Shown piece by piece: positions 12,678-25,895 of a stretch of DNA of 64,000 nucleotides. Origin of the DNA: Pyxicephalus adspersus (taxonomy: Eukaryota; Chordata; Amphibia; Anura; Pyxicephalidae); NCBI RefSeq assembly GCF_032062135.1, contig NC_092861.1, positions 64,624,099-64,688,098 of the forward strand, given 5' to 3'. Position 1 is the stretch's first letter. Each line of letters opens with the position of its first letter. Both the position numbers and the translations under genes were made by a program. Under the pieces are notes generated by a model, which was not told the origin of the DNA, ran no database searches, and saw nothing but the letters and a program-made list of their open reading frames with translations.

Positions 12678-13585
12678 CAAAGACCTCTAGAAAAATAGAC
12701 ATTGACTTGTTTGGCTTGTAGACTATTAGCAATATTTGTACTGAAAAGGAACCTGCTATGCACATCAAACTCATAGGACACCGTTGGAAAAGTCTTAAGT
12801 TAGTTTATTAGCAAAAAAATAGTATATGGGTCACATTCAATCACTATCTACAGTCAACAGCCAAACTAAAGGCATTTGGTAAAATGAAAACAGTAACAGT
12901 GAATGTAAATGCCATGTCTTCCTGTGCATTGCTAGATGACAACTTTATCTAACTATGGAAATGATAATCTTCATAATTTGCCATGTGACAACCTATTTCT
13001 GTATCTATGTATATCTTTTCTGTACACACTTAGCACCTGCACTGCAGTTCTCCTCTCCCCACTGCCTGCTGTAACCTTATTCTGGGAAAGCACATGCTAC
13101 AAGAAACTGTATCCTTGTTCAATTTGACCTCTACATTGATTGTGACTGGAGACCATGTATCAGTTTCAGAACAATGCCATCAATATCAACAATCGCCACA
13201 GACAGTGCCTGATTTTGAACATTGACTTTTTTTTTTTGGAAATGTCCTCACTTTCCAAACTGTTCAGCATGACTACAGTTTGTTCTTTCACTCTATAATT
13301 TTCATTGCACAATAATGTAAAATAAAAATAGGAAAACAACTATTCATACTCCAAAAGTACATTTACATAAACATAATAATATATGATTTTGCTCCACCTA
13401 CATTTTTCATACCTTGTTAGAATTTAAAAAACAAAAATTTCTAGTGCCAACTGAAATATGCTGTAAACTATAACTTTTTCACAAAACTACACAATATGAG
13501 TACCAATTCTCTGCAATACCTAAGAAGCAATTATTGAGTTTTGGCCTCCCTTCAGTTTCATCAGCCAAATTGCAGTTGAGAGAAT

Positions 13586-13756
13586 GGACCTGATTTATAA
13601 AAGCTCTCGAAGGCTGGAGAGGATAATTGGTGAAGCTGGGTGATCCAGCAAACCTTGAATGGATCCGGTCTAGGATTTAAAACATTTGCTAACAAATAGC
13701 AAATGACTTTGAAGAAATCCATTCCAGATTTGCTGGATCACCCAGCTTCACTGATA
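13586..13756. mobile_element. Foldback MITE copy, right end truncated
   Basis: The left end GGACCTGATTTATAAAAG is intact. The paired inner motifs GGGTGATCCAGCAAACC and TTTGCTGGATCACCCAGC are both present. The copy stops shortly after CTTCACTGAT, so the outer right arm is missing. Confidence 0.8.
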
Positions 13757-15642
13757 TGGGAAAAACTATGATCTATGTGTAAAGTGTGGGACTTTCTGCT
13801 TCCACTAAACAATTAACATGGTAAAGTTCTTACACACTTATGTACATGCATATTATTAGCAGCAGAATCCTTCAGTAGGCAATCACAAACCATCTTGTGC
13901 TGATCTAATGTCACCAGAATCAATTCAGATAAGTGGTGATGTTAAGCAATTAGGCTTTAGAACACAGCCAAACTTTATTTTGACACATAAACCTTTATTA
14001 TTGTGTATTTGTATTGTAGAATAAACATTTTACTTCTGTAGCTATAGAGAGATGTGGCATGACAAATCTGGAGTATTTGTACATACCGTAGACACACTTA
14101 GTATGTCATTTGTCTATATGTCCTCAATCAACACAAAGGCATGTTTGGCCCCATAGCACAGAAACAAAAACAAGAAATACAATACAGTAAGAGTAGAGGG
14201 AGAGATCCCAGCTGTTGTACATGCTGTAAATCACCTGGTAGCCCACATTTTAAACAGAACTCTTTGGCTGGTGCTTCTTATGGTCAGAAAAGTAAAATAT
14301 GTGCTTGGCTTGAAGACAGCACCTAAATTCCTGTCTACAAATCTGTTAAAATGAGAGTGATTCCCCTGTGTCTAAAATAATTGATCAAGAAGTAACAAGA
14401 ACAAGCCTTGGAGCATACCCAATAGGATCTACGACTAAATGTTTTCATGGGAGACAGGTGCAAAATAAGAAAAAAATGCAGGCAAGCTGTCAGTGAATTC
14501 TGGCAGACTCAGCACATTAAACATGTAGCAAAGTTCCTGAACTTGACCAAGAAATTCAGAAAATTTAGACTGTGTAAATGATGATCTAAATACTTAATAA
14601 CTTGGCTATGGAGCAAGAAATAATATGAAAACAAATAAAAAGCAATGTTCAACAAGACCATCAATTATAATAAAAGAATATTGGTAGTCACATGTTTGGA
14701 CCACCTTTATTGGCTGATCATTACACTCATGTCTCTATATGAGTAAGTTAAAAAAAATAAAAATAACACAAAGGAACAATAATATTGTGACGAATGCCAG
14801 AAACCATCATTAACCTATCTCAGTGTATTTAACTGGCTTGTAAAACGGAACATTTTTTCACCTTCTAGCTTCAGTGTACACATTTGTCTTACAGAATCAG
14901 CTTTACAACTATCAATTCTTCTGAAAAGTACAGTTTAAAAACTAAGTACTCTTCTAAACCAGCTTGGTTCCACTAATATATCCAAGAGCGCCAAGTCAAT
15001 TTTCACACAAAACCTCTCATACTTTTCCATCTTTCTTATCTTTTGAGATTTGGGCTTTCTGCTTACAAATTTACAATAATTAAATTGCATCCCTGGCAAA
15101 TCTTTGGACATAATATGCAAAATAATTTCACCAAAAACAAGCAAATATCATTTGTGCAAGCTTTAAAATGTCTCTCTAAAGGTATGTTATAATTATTATC
15201 GTTGCTTTATGTTTCTAGTGACAAGTACCTACAGATAAATTCATGTTTCAGGAAATCCAAGAATGTTTATCAATTTTGAAGCATAAAAAGAAGTCTAAAT
15301 AGGCTTATAATAGAAAGGAATGTTGAAAAAAAACTGATAAAAAAGAATGAAGTGTAATGACTTAATAATACCAATATATAATGATTGGGACTATGACTAT
15401 GTATGTATAAACCACTAATATAAAGGGGAATAAAACACTGTTGTAATTTCTAGCGGTTTTATGTTTCCTACTAAGACTCAATCATTTTATGTTGGAGTGT
15501 AAACCTTTTTGTGTTTTGTGTTTAAAGCAGCCATACAGTGCCTCTTTTGTCTATAGATCAGCTGCAGCTAGGACATTGAAGTAGTAACAGAAGGAGTTTC
15601 CCTAATGTTTGTGGTCAGTTAGTGAAGTATTACAAATATTGT

Positions 15643-15854
15643 CCTTGATTCATTAAAGCTCCCAAAGGCTGGAAAATATACACTTTCATCAGTGAAGCTG
15701 GGTGATCCAGCAAACCTGGAATGGACTTGGTAAAACATTTGCTGGCAAATAGCAAATGGCATTGAAGGAATCTATTCCAGGTTTGGTAGATCACCCAGTA
15801 TCACTGATGAAAGTGTATCTTCTCCATTCTGGGAGAGCTTTAATAAATCAGGCC
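15643..15854. mobile_element. Foldback MITE copy
   Basis: Both arms are present, from a TTGATTCATTAAAGCTC-like left end to AGCTTTAATAAATCAGGCC at the right. The inner motifs GCTGGGTGATCCAGCAAACC and AGGTTTGGTAGATCACCCAG pair with each other. No clear target duplication was seen in this copy. Confidence 0.82.
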
Positions 15855-16090
15855 TAATAAAGCAATACTGGACTGCCATTAAACCTCTGCTAGTAAAACC
15901 CTGAAAGGACACATCTATGAGGGCTCTGCTGGTCTCTGTAGTATTACATTTCCCAGTAAAGTTCAATATCAGTAAGAGGTTACTAATTGGCTTTCTTGCT
16001 CATTTGGACATCAGATATGGAGCTCAAAACTAGTTCCTAGCAGACTACAATGAATATGCAATGTAAAAAAAAGGGTATAAGGAAAAACCT

Positions 16091-16110
16091 CACATCACAT
16101 CACATCACAC
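16091..16110 (+). repeat. Short (CACAT)n microsatellite
   Basis: Four tandem CACAT-type units are visible. The array is short and has no other significance that I can see. Confidence 0.9.
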
Positions 16111-16624
16111 TAGAGGGAAATAATTTTACTCACATTCTATCACTATCTGATTACAATGGCAGCTAAACAGCTACATTGAAGAATGTATTTATGGTAAAGC
16201 CAAGAATGCCAGAATACCAACCTTGCCAACACCCTGCTCACATCCAATCATCAACCCAGGCAACATGCTTGTCCAGTCATCAACCCCACCAATATTCACA
16301 TTAAATCATCAATTCTGCCAATATCTACGCCAAGTCATAAACCCTGGCCACATCCACATCGGGACATCAACTTTCCCTTATCAATGCAGAAGTCAGCAAT
16401 CACCTGTGGATGGACCTAAACTGCCCAAATACTTTCAGATTATGGGATTATTCTATTAGTTTTTCATTAACAAAGTATCACTGAAAATTCCACAGACTTT
16501 TGCCACAAACACATCCAATCATCAAACAAAAAAATCTCAATTGCCATGAACTGTTCACTTCCATATTTCTATAGAAAGCTGATAAAGGGCTTCCAATACT
16601 ATCGCAGAACTGCCAACAATATTT

Positions 16625-16886
16625 ATTTGCAGCACTAGGTTCCAGGTTGGAATCTCGGCCAGGACACTATCTGCAGGATCACCGTGCGTCTATAGGTGGG
16701 TTTCCGCCGGGAAGTCTGCTTTCCTCCCACATCCCAAAAACATGCAGATTGTAATAAACACATATGACTTTGGTAGGGACATTAGATTGTTAGCCCCTTA
16801 GAAGGACAGCTAGTGACATGACTATGGACTTTGTACAGCACTGTGTAATATGTTAGCGCTATATAAATACTGCATAATAATAATAA
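16625..16886 (+). mobile_element. LINE/SINE 3' tail (L2/CR1-like)
   Basis: It carries TTTCCTCCCACATCCCAAAA, then a TTAGATTGTTAGCCCC box. The end is TACAGCACTGTGTAATATGT, a GCTATATAAATA box and an AATAATAATAA tail. This combination recurs at least eight times in the window. The tail type fits an L2/CR1-like LINE or a SINE sharing its 3' end; which of the two cannot be decided by eye. Confidence 0.75.
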
Positions 16887-17737
16887 AACATAAAAAATGC
16901 ATTGGTTGAATATATTTCACAGACACATAACAGACACTCCCAGGAATAACCAGAGATACATGCATGTTGCTATTCTATGATAAGAGAACTGTGCTGACTT
17001 TTGTGCACATATTTATGTTTCTTAGTGGCGTGTAGCTGGAAATAGGACTATTTTTGTAATGTGATACAGTACCAGGCAGAGGAATTGTTTTCTAACACTG
17101 GGTCTAAATGAAAACAGCTTGATGATGCCAAACAGCGTGCACAATCTCGCAGGACCAAACCCAGCTCTAGAGAATGATCTCATCACAAAGACATGCTACA
17201 CTTATTATCTAAAACTCACATTGCCCTCTGTATTACGGCTTTAATTGGAAGGGTGTGTCATTTGCTACATTTTATTTTATGCATGTACCTGATATATCTA
17301 ATTTCATTCAGGTATGCATGGGCCAGACTTTATATTATGTGGAGGTGGGCCAGGGCAGCTCTTGATCAAGGTAAGAATACCAGCACAAAAAAAATGTTCA
17401 CTATACCCAAAAAAAATAATTAGGATCAAGCCTATGACTATATGTTTTTAAGAGCCAGCTATCCTTTGTGGGTGCCTACTGCATAATGTAAAACAGGGTG
17501 ACACAACTAGATGAGGTGGTTGCTATTTCTTTATAAAACCCCCATCTTCAGGACTGTGTCAGCCAAACTTCCTGTATGGAATTCTGTAACTACAAAGTTT
17601 GAAAAAGCCTTGGAAAACATGCTCAAAAGGTAACCCAAAACAGGACGCTAATGTGAAAATTATCAGCTGAAAATAAAAAATTAAAAGAATACAAGGTGAT
17701 GTACTGAATTTATGTACATAACCGTTACTATTAATAT

Positions 17738-17866
17738 CATTAAACAGTATTTATATAGCGCCAAACTATTACACAGTACTGTACATTAAATAGGGGTTGG
17801 AAATGACAAACAAATACAGACAGTGACACAGGAGAGGACCCTGCCCAGAAGAGCTTACAAATTAGG
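17738..17866 (-). mobile_element. LINE/SINE 3' tail (L2/CR1-like), minus strand
   Basis: Read on the minus strand, it has TTTGTAAGCTCTTCTGGGCA, GGTCCTCTCCTGTGTCACTG, then TGTACAGTACTGTGTAATAG and a TATATAAATACTGTTTAATG end. It is the same family as 51198-51350 and 61911-62060. Confidence 0.78.
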
Positions 17867-20365
17867 AGGAGGAAGTAGCACGCAATAGGTGGGGGGGCTT
17901 TATTCTTTTTTCGACCTACAGTAATTTATAAAATAGATATTGTGATGAATACAAACAAGTTTCAGCAAACACTGCTAGTATATTGTAGCAGCTTTGATGG
18001 GACACACTGTGCAAGTGAAAAGAAGTGAAACAGGTGGCAGAAAAAAGGTAACACAGCTAGATGTGTAGGATGATGCACAATCTATCAGCACTGCTGGCTT
18101 TGCAATACGGGGAAGACTGGAATCAATGAGCAGCTAAAAGTGCATATTATAAATGTACTGTACATAGCCGTGTTTAACGCAACTTTTCATATTCATGACA
18201 ATGTCTATTAAATCCTCTGTAGTTGAAGCACTATGTTTTAATCTATGATCATAGTCTGACTGAATGTATATGTAAATATTATATTTTTGTTGGGTTTTTT
18301 TTTTTGCCTGAAACGCTAGCAATTTAGGCATTTTCAGGACCAAATACAGTAATATTCAGACAACAGTGTTTTATTAGCTGATCACTGTGTAATAACTATA
18401 ATCATCTCTGGTGGTGTTTTTAGTTCCTAATTATTCTCCCTGTTATCAAGATTGTTAATAGTGACTGCTCATACAGTGTGGACTCTTGCACATTTATTTA
18501 GGCACCCAGCTCTTCACACCTGTCACAGATGTGTATCAGTAGAAATGACAGTATAATGATAGATGTGCAGTGTGTAAATACATTCCAATCAGCAGGACAC
18601 TGGCTCTGAAAAAGATTGATGCAGCTGACAGTGCCATCTAGTGGTATTTATAGCAAGTACAGCAGAACTAGCATTGGACTTGATGTAAAAAGTGGTTGGC
18701 AAATAAATGGAAGTTTTAGCCAAACGCACTGGTTGCCTTGCTGCTGTACCCTTCTTACTAAGGGGCATTATTCTAAACTACCTTCCTGTGTGATATTATC
18801 AGCAGGAGGTTGCCGTGTAACTTTGTCAGTGCAGCATCTGCCTATCTCGGTTTGTGAGAATCAAACCAAACTTTTTCACATTTTAGGTACAGTAGGGAAG
18901 AGTTAATAAGCTCTCTATATTCTTGTGGCCAAATTTTTTTGTTTCTTTAATGGAAGCCCCATCAGAAGCCTTTTTCCTATCTTAACTATCCTACCTTCCT
19001 ATTCTGATACCAGGAAGGAAGAATGGGTATGGATGCGGGATGCAGGAGCCTATGATTTACTTTCACTGGCTTCTTCAATGTGACAGAGCTAATGCTGGAC
19101 TGGAAAAAGGCACCCACTGCTGTCACATGTGGAATGGAATAATTCTCTTTACTACAAGTGAACTGAACTGCATTTTAATCAGAATGAGAAGAAGGCAATA
19201 GCTATGGAAATTATATTTACTGCATGCAGCTTTTTTATTTATTCAGCATCCGACAACTTTTAATTGAGTCGTGTCAGATCACTTTGTACATTGCACCAAT
19301 AAAAAATGCCTAATACTATTAATCAATATGGTGCTTTCATCTATAACATACAATTACATTTTGGGTTTACTAACCTATCTTACTACAGGTTAGACAGTAA
19401 ACATGAAAATGATTGCTACAATAATGTGAATTATGTGTCCAAAACCAAAACACTTTATCCAACAGAGGACGCAATATGACAATAATGAAATTACAAATTA
19501 CTGCAAACACTATGGATTTAAGGCTACCACTCAGTATCAAGGTCATCAAAGCAGAAACATAAGCAGCATATGTAGCTTACAGAAATTACTAAAGCTACAT
19601 TTTAAAGGCTCTATGTACTCAGCGGAAACTGTCACTTACTTCCATTTAAATATAGATCAGCTTATCGTTTAAGCCAAAATATTAAAACCCGATAAGCTAC
19701 AACCCACAATGCTGTCCATCTATCCATACTGTCAGCACATGTCCTTACCACACAGGAAGGAAGGCAGAAACCACTTTAGCAGTGAGGAGTTAGATATGTT
19801 TTACTACATAAAAAGTAAGATGTATAAAATTATTAAAACCACAACAGCCTGGACCTCATACATAGATACGTCTTTCAGACACTTTGTTGAGCCACACAGT
19901 TTATACACAATGATTAGCTCACAACAAACAAAATGCTGACATTTTCTAATATACCTTTGACATCATGATTAACTATTGTTAAGGATTGGCAACAATGGGG
20001 GCGATTTACTAAAGGAATTAAATCTGTCTACTATAAAATAAATTATTACCCTACAAGGAATAATTCGCTTAGCTTAGTGATTGTGGTAATAGTTTACTAT
20101 GCAAAGAATATATATTTGCATGCAAGGAAACCTATAAAAAAATAAAAAGGATTTTTTCCTCCTGAAATATATAGGATTAAATGATATATTTCAGCAGAAC
20201 TCCATCTCATTTTCCAAAATAGGTGATAAATTCTTGCAAGGGCATCATTCCATTTGCTATGTGAACAGCCATGTTCCTTTAGTAACTCACAATGTCAGTC
20301 GATGAAAGGCTCAAGAAAGCATAAATCTGTAAATATCAGATCAAAATTATAATCCACAATCTTAC

Positions 20366-20458
20366 CTGAAAGTGCAGAATGATGGTCCATATTAAACCCA
20401 AAGTCAATTTGGGATTCCCATCTGTTATGTCATCATTTCTAATATTTACTAGTTTCAC
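20366..20458 (-). CDS. DST: Dystonin exon: C-terminal part of CH1
   Basis: This exon has 93 bases, exactly 31 codons, with phase 0 at both ends. The acceptor ag is at 20460-20459 and the donor gtaag begins at 20365. It encodes [20 protein letters not shown] followed by [11 protein letters not shown]. This is the conserved last part of the first calponin-homology domain of spectrin-superfamily actin-binding domains, where [22 protein letters not shown] is almost invariant. It joins the upstream exon at 21621-21698, and downstream either skips or precedes the alternative exon region to reach ISDIHV at 3699. The reading frame is intact and there are no unusual residues. Confidence 0.96.
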
Positions 20459-21620
20459 CTGGAATCAGAAGTAACAGCAATGTATTATATTAGCTAAGGA
20501 ATACAGCACATACATACATAAAACTATTATACTATAACTGAAAAGTTTGGAGTACCAATACTGTTGGCAATTTATCACAGAAGAAGCTATTCTAAGTAAA
20601 CTTGTTGGATGAATGAAGTGGTGGGTGACACCAAAAAAAAGGGCCTTGCTAGGGAACAGAACCTCAGTCCAACAAAAAAAATCAGCTATGCATGTATGAA
20701 GAGATTCTTATTGAGGACCTACTCCATTTACTTATTCTGTTGCTCAGCTTTTGGAAAGCACAGGTTCAATTAACCACTGCACTGAATTTAACTAGTAGAA
20801 GATATTTCAATAGCCATTTTTTTTTCATTTTAACAGAGTGAAAGATTGAGAAAGGGTCATAATGTTTTCTATCCTGTCTGTGTTTTAACTGGGAGGGGGT
20901 CGCAGTATGATGTAAAAAAGGGTACAGATTCAACATAAAATATCTAACAGACGTTCCTTACCCCCTCTACTAAGAAAAGTATATTTATTTCTGCTCATGT
21001 CACCATAATATGGCTCAAGAAGGAAAAAAACTGTAAAAACCTTCCCATTTTCCTAGAAATGTGTGTTTGTAGCATTACACATGTCTCCATTAGGAAGATT
21101 ACCCTTACTTCTCACCCCACCAATGTCTGTAACCAGGACAGGATGTGAGGAAACATTGGATACCTAAACAGATACCTATTTTTTCCAATGTTAATATGTA
21201 CCTGGGGTTATTTTCTGTATATGTAAGGAAAAAAATGAGTATTCTTTAAACCAGGGACAGCAAAGACACCAAATTATTCTGGTTGCTGGAACCCTGTCCA
21301 AGTGTAGAGTGAGTATTACTAACTCAGTGTTGTATAGCAGAAATTAGAACAGGTGCCCCGGCCATGTCACCAGCCCACCAACTCGCATTTCTGCTCTTGG
21401 TTCCTTCCACCAGTCTATAGTATTGACTGCCTGAATCATGTACCATAGAAGCTTGGCTTCCAGAAAAGGGGCTAATAGTTGGTTGTATGATGGGTCTTGA
21501 AAGTCCTTAGTGCATATTAGCCGAATCTGGTGTTCAGTACACTACACATATCATATTCCCTCACCCACTTCCACAAAATACTACAATACATGTCACAAGA
21601 GTAGAAAACATTTATATTAC
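20459..21620 (-). other. DST: DST intron within CH1
   Basis: A 1162-base intron separates the two adjacent CH1 exons. It holds AT-rich sequence and no repeat that I recognise with confidence. Confidence 0.85.
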
Positions 21621-21698
21621 CTGACGTTTTTTCAAATAATCAAGTGCAATTTGTACATTCTGTAGTCTGTGAAAGCGCATTCGACCTTTTTCTCGGGG
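21621..21698 (-). CDS. DST: Dystonin exon: central CH1
   Basis: This exon has 78 bases, 26 codons, phase 0 at both ends. A strong polypyrimidine tract precedes its acceptor (ag at 21700-21699), and the donor starts with gtaata at 21620. It encodes PREKGRMRFHRLQNVQIALD then YLKKRQ. This segment lies in CH1 after the [14 protein letters not shown] helix. It is part of the surface that contacts actin in spectrin-type actin-binding domains. The sequence is nearly invariant between dystonin orthologues and is also shared with MACF1, so on its own it does not separate the paralogues. The paralogue call comes from the CH2 exon and the isoform 3 exon. Confidence 0.95.
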
Positions 21699-23064
21699 CT
21701 AAAAAGGGGGGAAAAACATGACAATGTGAGATAAATCTGTGTTCCAATAAATGACACTTATGTACAATACATTGTGCTAAACACTTCCAGATAATCAGCA
21801 GATAGCAGTCAGTATGTAGAACACACATTAGGTGGGGTGCCCTTTCATGCAGTGAGAATAAAACCCACACATCATGGTTTTTATGTGCAAAACTATTTTA
21901 TCAGTCAGAGTGAAAAGACAATTTACATACATAGACTTATGGAGAAGAAATATAATTGCACAATTCTAGTAACCTGATACTGTTTGGTAACCTACTGTAT
22001 TTAAAGACATAGCCTATTCTATATTCCCATAAAACACCTCTTAGTGTGAAGGACTAAGTGTGCATAAGTCCCTGAAACAAATTGAAATTTACTACCTAAC
22101 CATTACTAATTGTGAGCTCAAAAATAACTTTAGGTGTAACTACGGGCAGACTAAATATATGACATCTATGATGAATTTTGTCACTGGCAATAAAGCATTA
22201 CATCTTGCCCCTAAAAAACTGCAGTTTACATTTGTCCCCCACCCTCAAGCACACCCTAGAAGAATCAGAGATTATCCAACTTCTGGTAACATCTAGGAGT
22301 TATAATTTAGTCCAATTTTTTCTGAGAAGACTTCCAACACTGCACAGCAGCATCTTCTTACTCAGCATCCCCGAGGATCTCTTTGGAGGTTCGTGACATC
22401 ACTTCTTGCACCATACAAGTGAGTAAGGAGGTGAGTATGAAATCGTTTTTCCTTATATATGTGTTGTTTACATTTTTTCCAGCATTTTAGCAAGGGAAAA
22501 GAAATGTAAACCTTGGACCTTGGCATGTTTAACAAAGTCTGATATACCACAGCAGTTTGAGTTCATGACATGACTTCATGACAGATCACATTTGCTTATG
22601 AAATATATTGTTAAATATACCATTTTTATAACACCTATTAGAAATGTTTTATTGCTGTCAAGTTTCTTTTAGACAAATATCCTTCTAATTCTGTAACTAG
22701 TATGTATCAATGGGACAACACAGAAGGGAATCTTCAGTGGGGACACAGTCAGCAATGAAAAATTGGAAGAGGTTCCCTGTTCTTTACAAACCCCCCAAGA
22801 TTTAGAGTTTAAAGCTGAATTGTAAGTGAATACCTAAATACACAGTTAAGGTACATATGGTACACAGGACTGTGGATGGAGTATATAAGATTATACTGGA
22901 TGGACCTGGTGTATATAAGATTACTGGAGGCTGATACAAAGATGCAAACAGGGGCTTACTGTATGCTAATTACTGTTAATATACATAAATATAAAGGCAA
23001 CAAAGTGTGTTTTGATATCAACCCAGAGCTCATATTTAAAGATTGTAGGTATATATCACAATTA

Positions 23065-23218
23065 CAGTGTTCTCCCCAGCCCTTTTTAGCCGGGCTCACC
23101 ACCTGGCACTTTTCAGTAGCCATAAGCTGTTTCTGAAGAGTTGGGTCACAACACAGGGGCTGCCACCTGCCTACATTTTCTTCCCACCAGGTTAAAACAA
23201 AATCTGGGTTGAACACTG
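23065..23218. mobile_element. Small MITE with CAGTGTTC termini
   Basis: The left end CAGTGTTCTCCCCAGCCC and the right end GGGTTGAACACTG form short inverted termini (CAGTGTTC and GAACACTG). The 154-bp size and the CAGTG start suggest a hAT-type element. Flanking 8-mers do not match, so the boundaries are approximate and the class is uncertain. Confidence 0.5.
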
Positions 23219-24339
23219 CATTTAGTAATCTATAATGCAACAACTGTGTATTTCACAATAACACATATTCACAGCAGTATACTGTTTCTACTGAACATCT
23301 TTCACTGGAAGGCATATTAAGACAAGCATAGAAATGACAAGTCATTTTACATCTACAATGCATCAATGGCTAAACTTTGGGTTGTGGCAGCTGTAAACTA
23401 CTAAAGCAATCTAAAAAAAGAAGCACAAAAGTGAAAATAAATCTCTGAATGTGAACAGCCAGAATGGCTAGAGAAAATGACTGCATAAAAAAGGCAAACA
23501 TTTGATGATACTGGATGGGTTCACAAAGCTGTTAGTGCTGCTTGCCAAGGAAACAATATGTCTGCGGGTTCCTGCCCATGTGATGAAGATCTCATGCACC
23601 CGGATGTCTCAAAATATATCCAAATCTCTGCCATTTATTGCTTTCCGACATTCAGAAGTTGTTTTTTTAAAAGAACAGTCCTGCATACAATTCCTAAGAT
23701 AAGGTTCCTATTCACTGGAATTATGCAGAACCAAGGTCAGAGACACCCCAAGAGGAACCTCTAATGACTCATGTCAAACATACAGCAACTCATACATATC
23801 ACTGGTCATATCAACATGCATAGGGTACTAATTCATTATTTATATTTTTGGGATGACTAAACAAAAAATCAAATGATCATCAATTTATAGCATCATGGTA
23901 TTACAATAAATGTCATTCATATTTATGCATCTAAATGGTACAGTATTTAAAGAAAACAGTGTGAAGAATTTAAAATAAAGACTTCATATATCTTGACTGG
24001 TATGGGCATCTGTAGGCATTTATTTGTAATAGCAATCAAAGTGAATTAGAGTACTTGAAAGGGATATGGAGGCTGCTGTTACTGACCTTCCTGGAAAATG
24101 ATAGATGCCTGGCTGTATTTGCCTTTAGGTTCACTGACCATGAACAGGCACATAGTTTGTAAGTTCAGATATAGTTCAAGACTACTGATCAGCCCACACA
24201 CCAAATGTCTGTACCTCTAAACATATCAATGTTTATCATATATCTTCATGGGAAATTAAAGAAGTTTTTCACATCAGGACAAAATAAGAAATCATCTGGT
24301 CTATGTAAATGTAATCTCAGATGTGATATAAGTACATCC

Positions 24340-24600
24340 CAAGATTCAATAGTTTGTAAAACCACTGCAGCAATAACTTAAAGTAACTGTATTCTCCACG
24401 ACTTTATAAGTCATTCACACTGTGGGGGAATTCTGGCCCAATTTTCTTTACAACACTGATTTAGTTCATTGAGGTTTGTAGGCATTCATTTCATTTCAAT
24501 CTAAGATGTAGATCTTGTGCTTTTTTGCAATTTGCAAGGTCTGACACTGGGGTGAATTTTGGCAGCAAACTGACAAAACCTTGGCTTTTGTATAACTGGT
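24340..24600 (-). pseudogene. Tc1/mariner transposase C-terminal remnant
   Basis: Read on the minus strand, one frame gives NLNELNQCCKENWARIPPQC and then a stop, followed by LIKSWRIQLL. This corresponds to the C-terminal NELKQ-x-C-KEEWAKIPPQ region and the following helix of Tc1-like transposases. Several in-frame stops and a short frame change show the copy is dead. The catalytic DDE domain and the DNA-binding domain are missing. Downstream of the coding remnant the sequence (GTACTTATATCACATCTGAG) looks like the 3' non-coding part of the same element. Confidence 0.7.
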
Positions 24601-25207
24601 CATACTTGCTGATGATCAATGTATCAAGTGAATAGGCTTAGCAGCACCAGGCTGTTACCCTCCTATTTCCTAAGACACACTGCTTAACCCTTATTAAACA
24701 AGCAGCAGAGGTTGTATTTATACAATTTTACGACATACAAAAAAGACCAGATGATTTTTTTTTATAATGCCCTGATATGCACAACCCTTTTCTCTTGACT
24801 GTATATATAAATCAGCATGATATGCAAGAAACATATTGAAATAGAAAGTTCAAGAACAGCAGCCTACTTGTTTTCTCAGTACAAATCTCCTTGAAAACGT
24901 TCCCATACATAACCTGTACCAGCAGGAGGCAGCACAACAACACAACACATATTTACAAATCACAATAAAGTCCCAAATATGCTAAAAAAAAATCAGCTAG
25001 TTTCATCTGTAAATGAGCAATTCTAATCCCACACCTACATGCACAAGGTAAAGTGATACAGCCCTTTGTCTCCTCTCCTGATTCCTGAGAAACTAGATTA
25101 AATAAGTGGAGGAGTATTTTTTTTAAGCAGATCAAAAATTATAAGTTGATAAGCAGCTTATTTATCAACTTGAACATCTGCAAGCCAATTCATGATATAC
25201 AGTAAGG

Positions 25208-25517
25208 CAAGGGTGTCAAATTCTGGCCCCCAACATCCTTTTTTTTTTGGCCCCCAAAGGAATGATAAATTTGAACAGCAGATGGCCTGCCGCTGCATTG
25301 AAATAGCACCGCTACTACAATCTACTACTACATCACTTGCATCTATAGACCAGCGGGCTATCTGCCTATGCGTGGCCCCGCATTGGACTGTTTAATAAAT
25401 GAAAAAAATGCCGTAAATTTTAGTAGTGGCGCTATTTCAATGAAGAGGGAGTTTCAGTGGCCCGTGACTTTGTGTTTTTAAATTTGGCCCTCTGTGTATT
25501 TGCGTTTGACACCCCTG
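25208..25517. mobile_element. Non-autonomous hAT-like element with perfect 8-bp target duplication
   Basis: The ends are CAAGGGTGTCAAATTC and GCGTTTGACACCCCTG, the same family as 11264-11571. The flanks CAGTAAGG at 25200-25207 and 25518-25525 are identical, the expected 8-bp hAT duplication. No transposase is encoded. Confidence 0.9.
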
Positions 25518-25800
25518 CAGTAAGGTTTAATAAAGGAAAAGTACACACAAAAAAAAGAGGAGAAAAGGGTAGTGAAAGCACAAAGCAGCCATCCTAAATA
25601 ATCAATCTAATTTATCATATGTCTTAAAGCAGCCCTTTCTATATAATAAAACCAGTTAAGTTGCAAGACCAATATAAGGCATCTGATGATGCTACAGTGT
25701 TTGTTATGTTCTCACAACAGGTTCAGGTTTTTAGTAAAATCACCATCACCTGAAGTGATAATGTAATAAGGTGGCTTTATTAAACATTGGCAAGAAAGAT

Positions 25801-25842
25801 GGGGGGGGGGGGGAGTTGTCTACTGATGTGTGTGGTGTGTGC

Positions 25843-25890
<48 letters not shown>
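25801..25890 (+). repeat. Compound microsatellite (G)n, (TG)n, (TA)n
   Basis: A 13-base G run is followed by TG-rich sequence and then a long uninterrupted TA run ending near 25889. The frame reading through it is low-complexity and is not a gene. Confidence 0.95.

Positions 25891-25895
<5 letters not shown>

Larger units (their letters stand above)
5838..20365 (-). other. DST: Large DST intron between CH1 and CH2 (upstream part)
   Basis: Together with 3700-5837 this forms a 16.7-kb intron between the exons at 20366-20458 and 3533-3699. It holds a CR1-like fragment, a hAT-like element, three foldback MITE copies, two LINE or SINE 3' tails and a short satellite, each listed separately. The rest is AT-rich unique sequence with no exon-like open frame that I can support. 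Confidence 0.8.
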
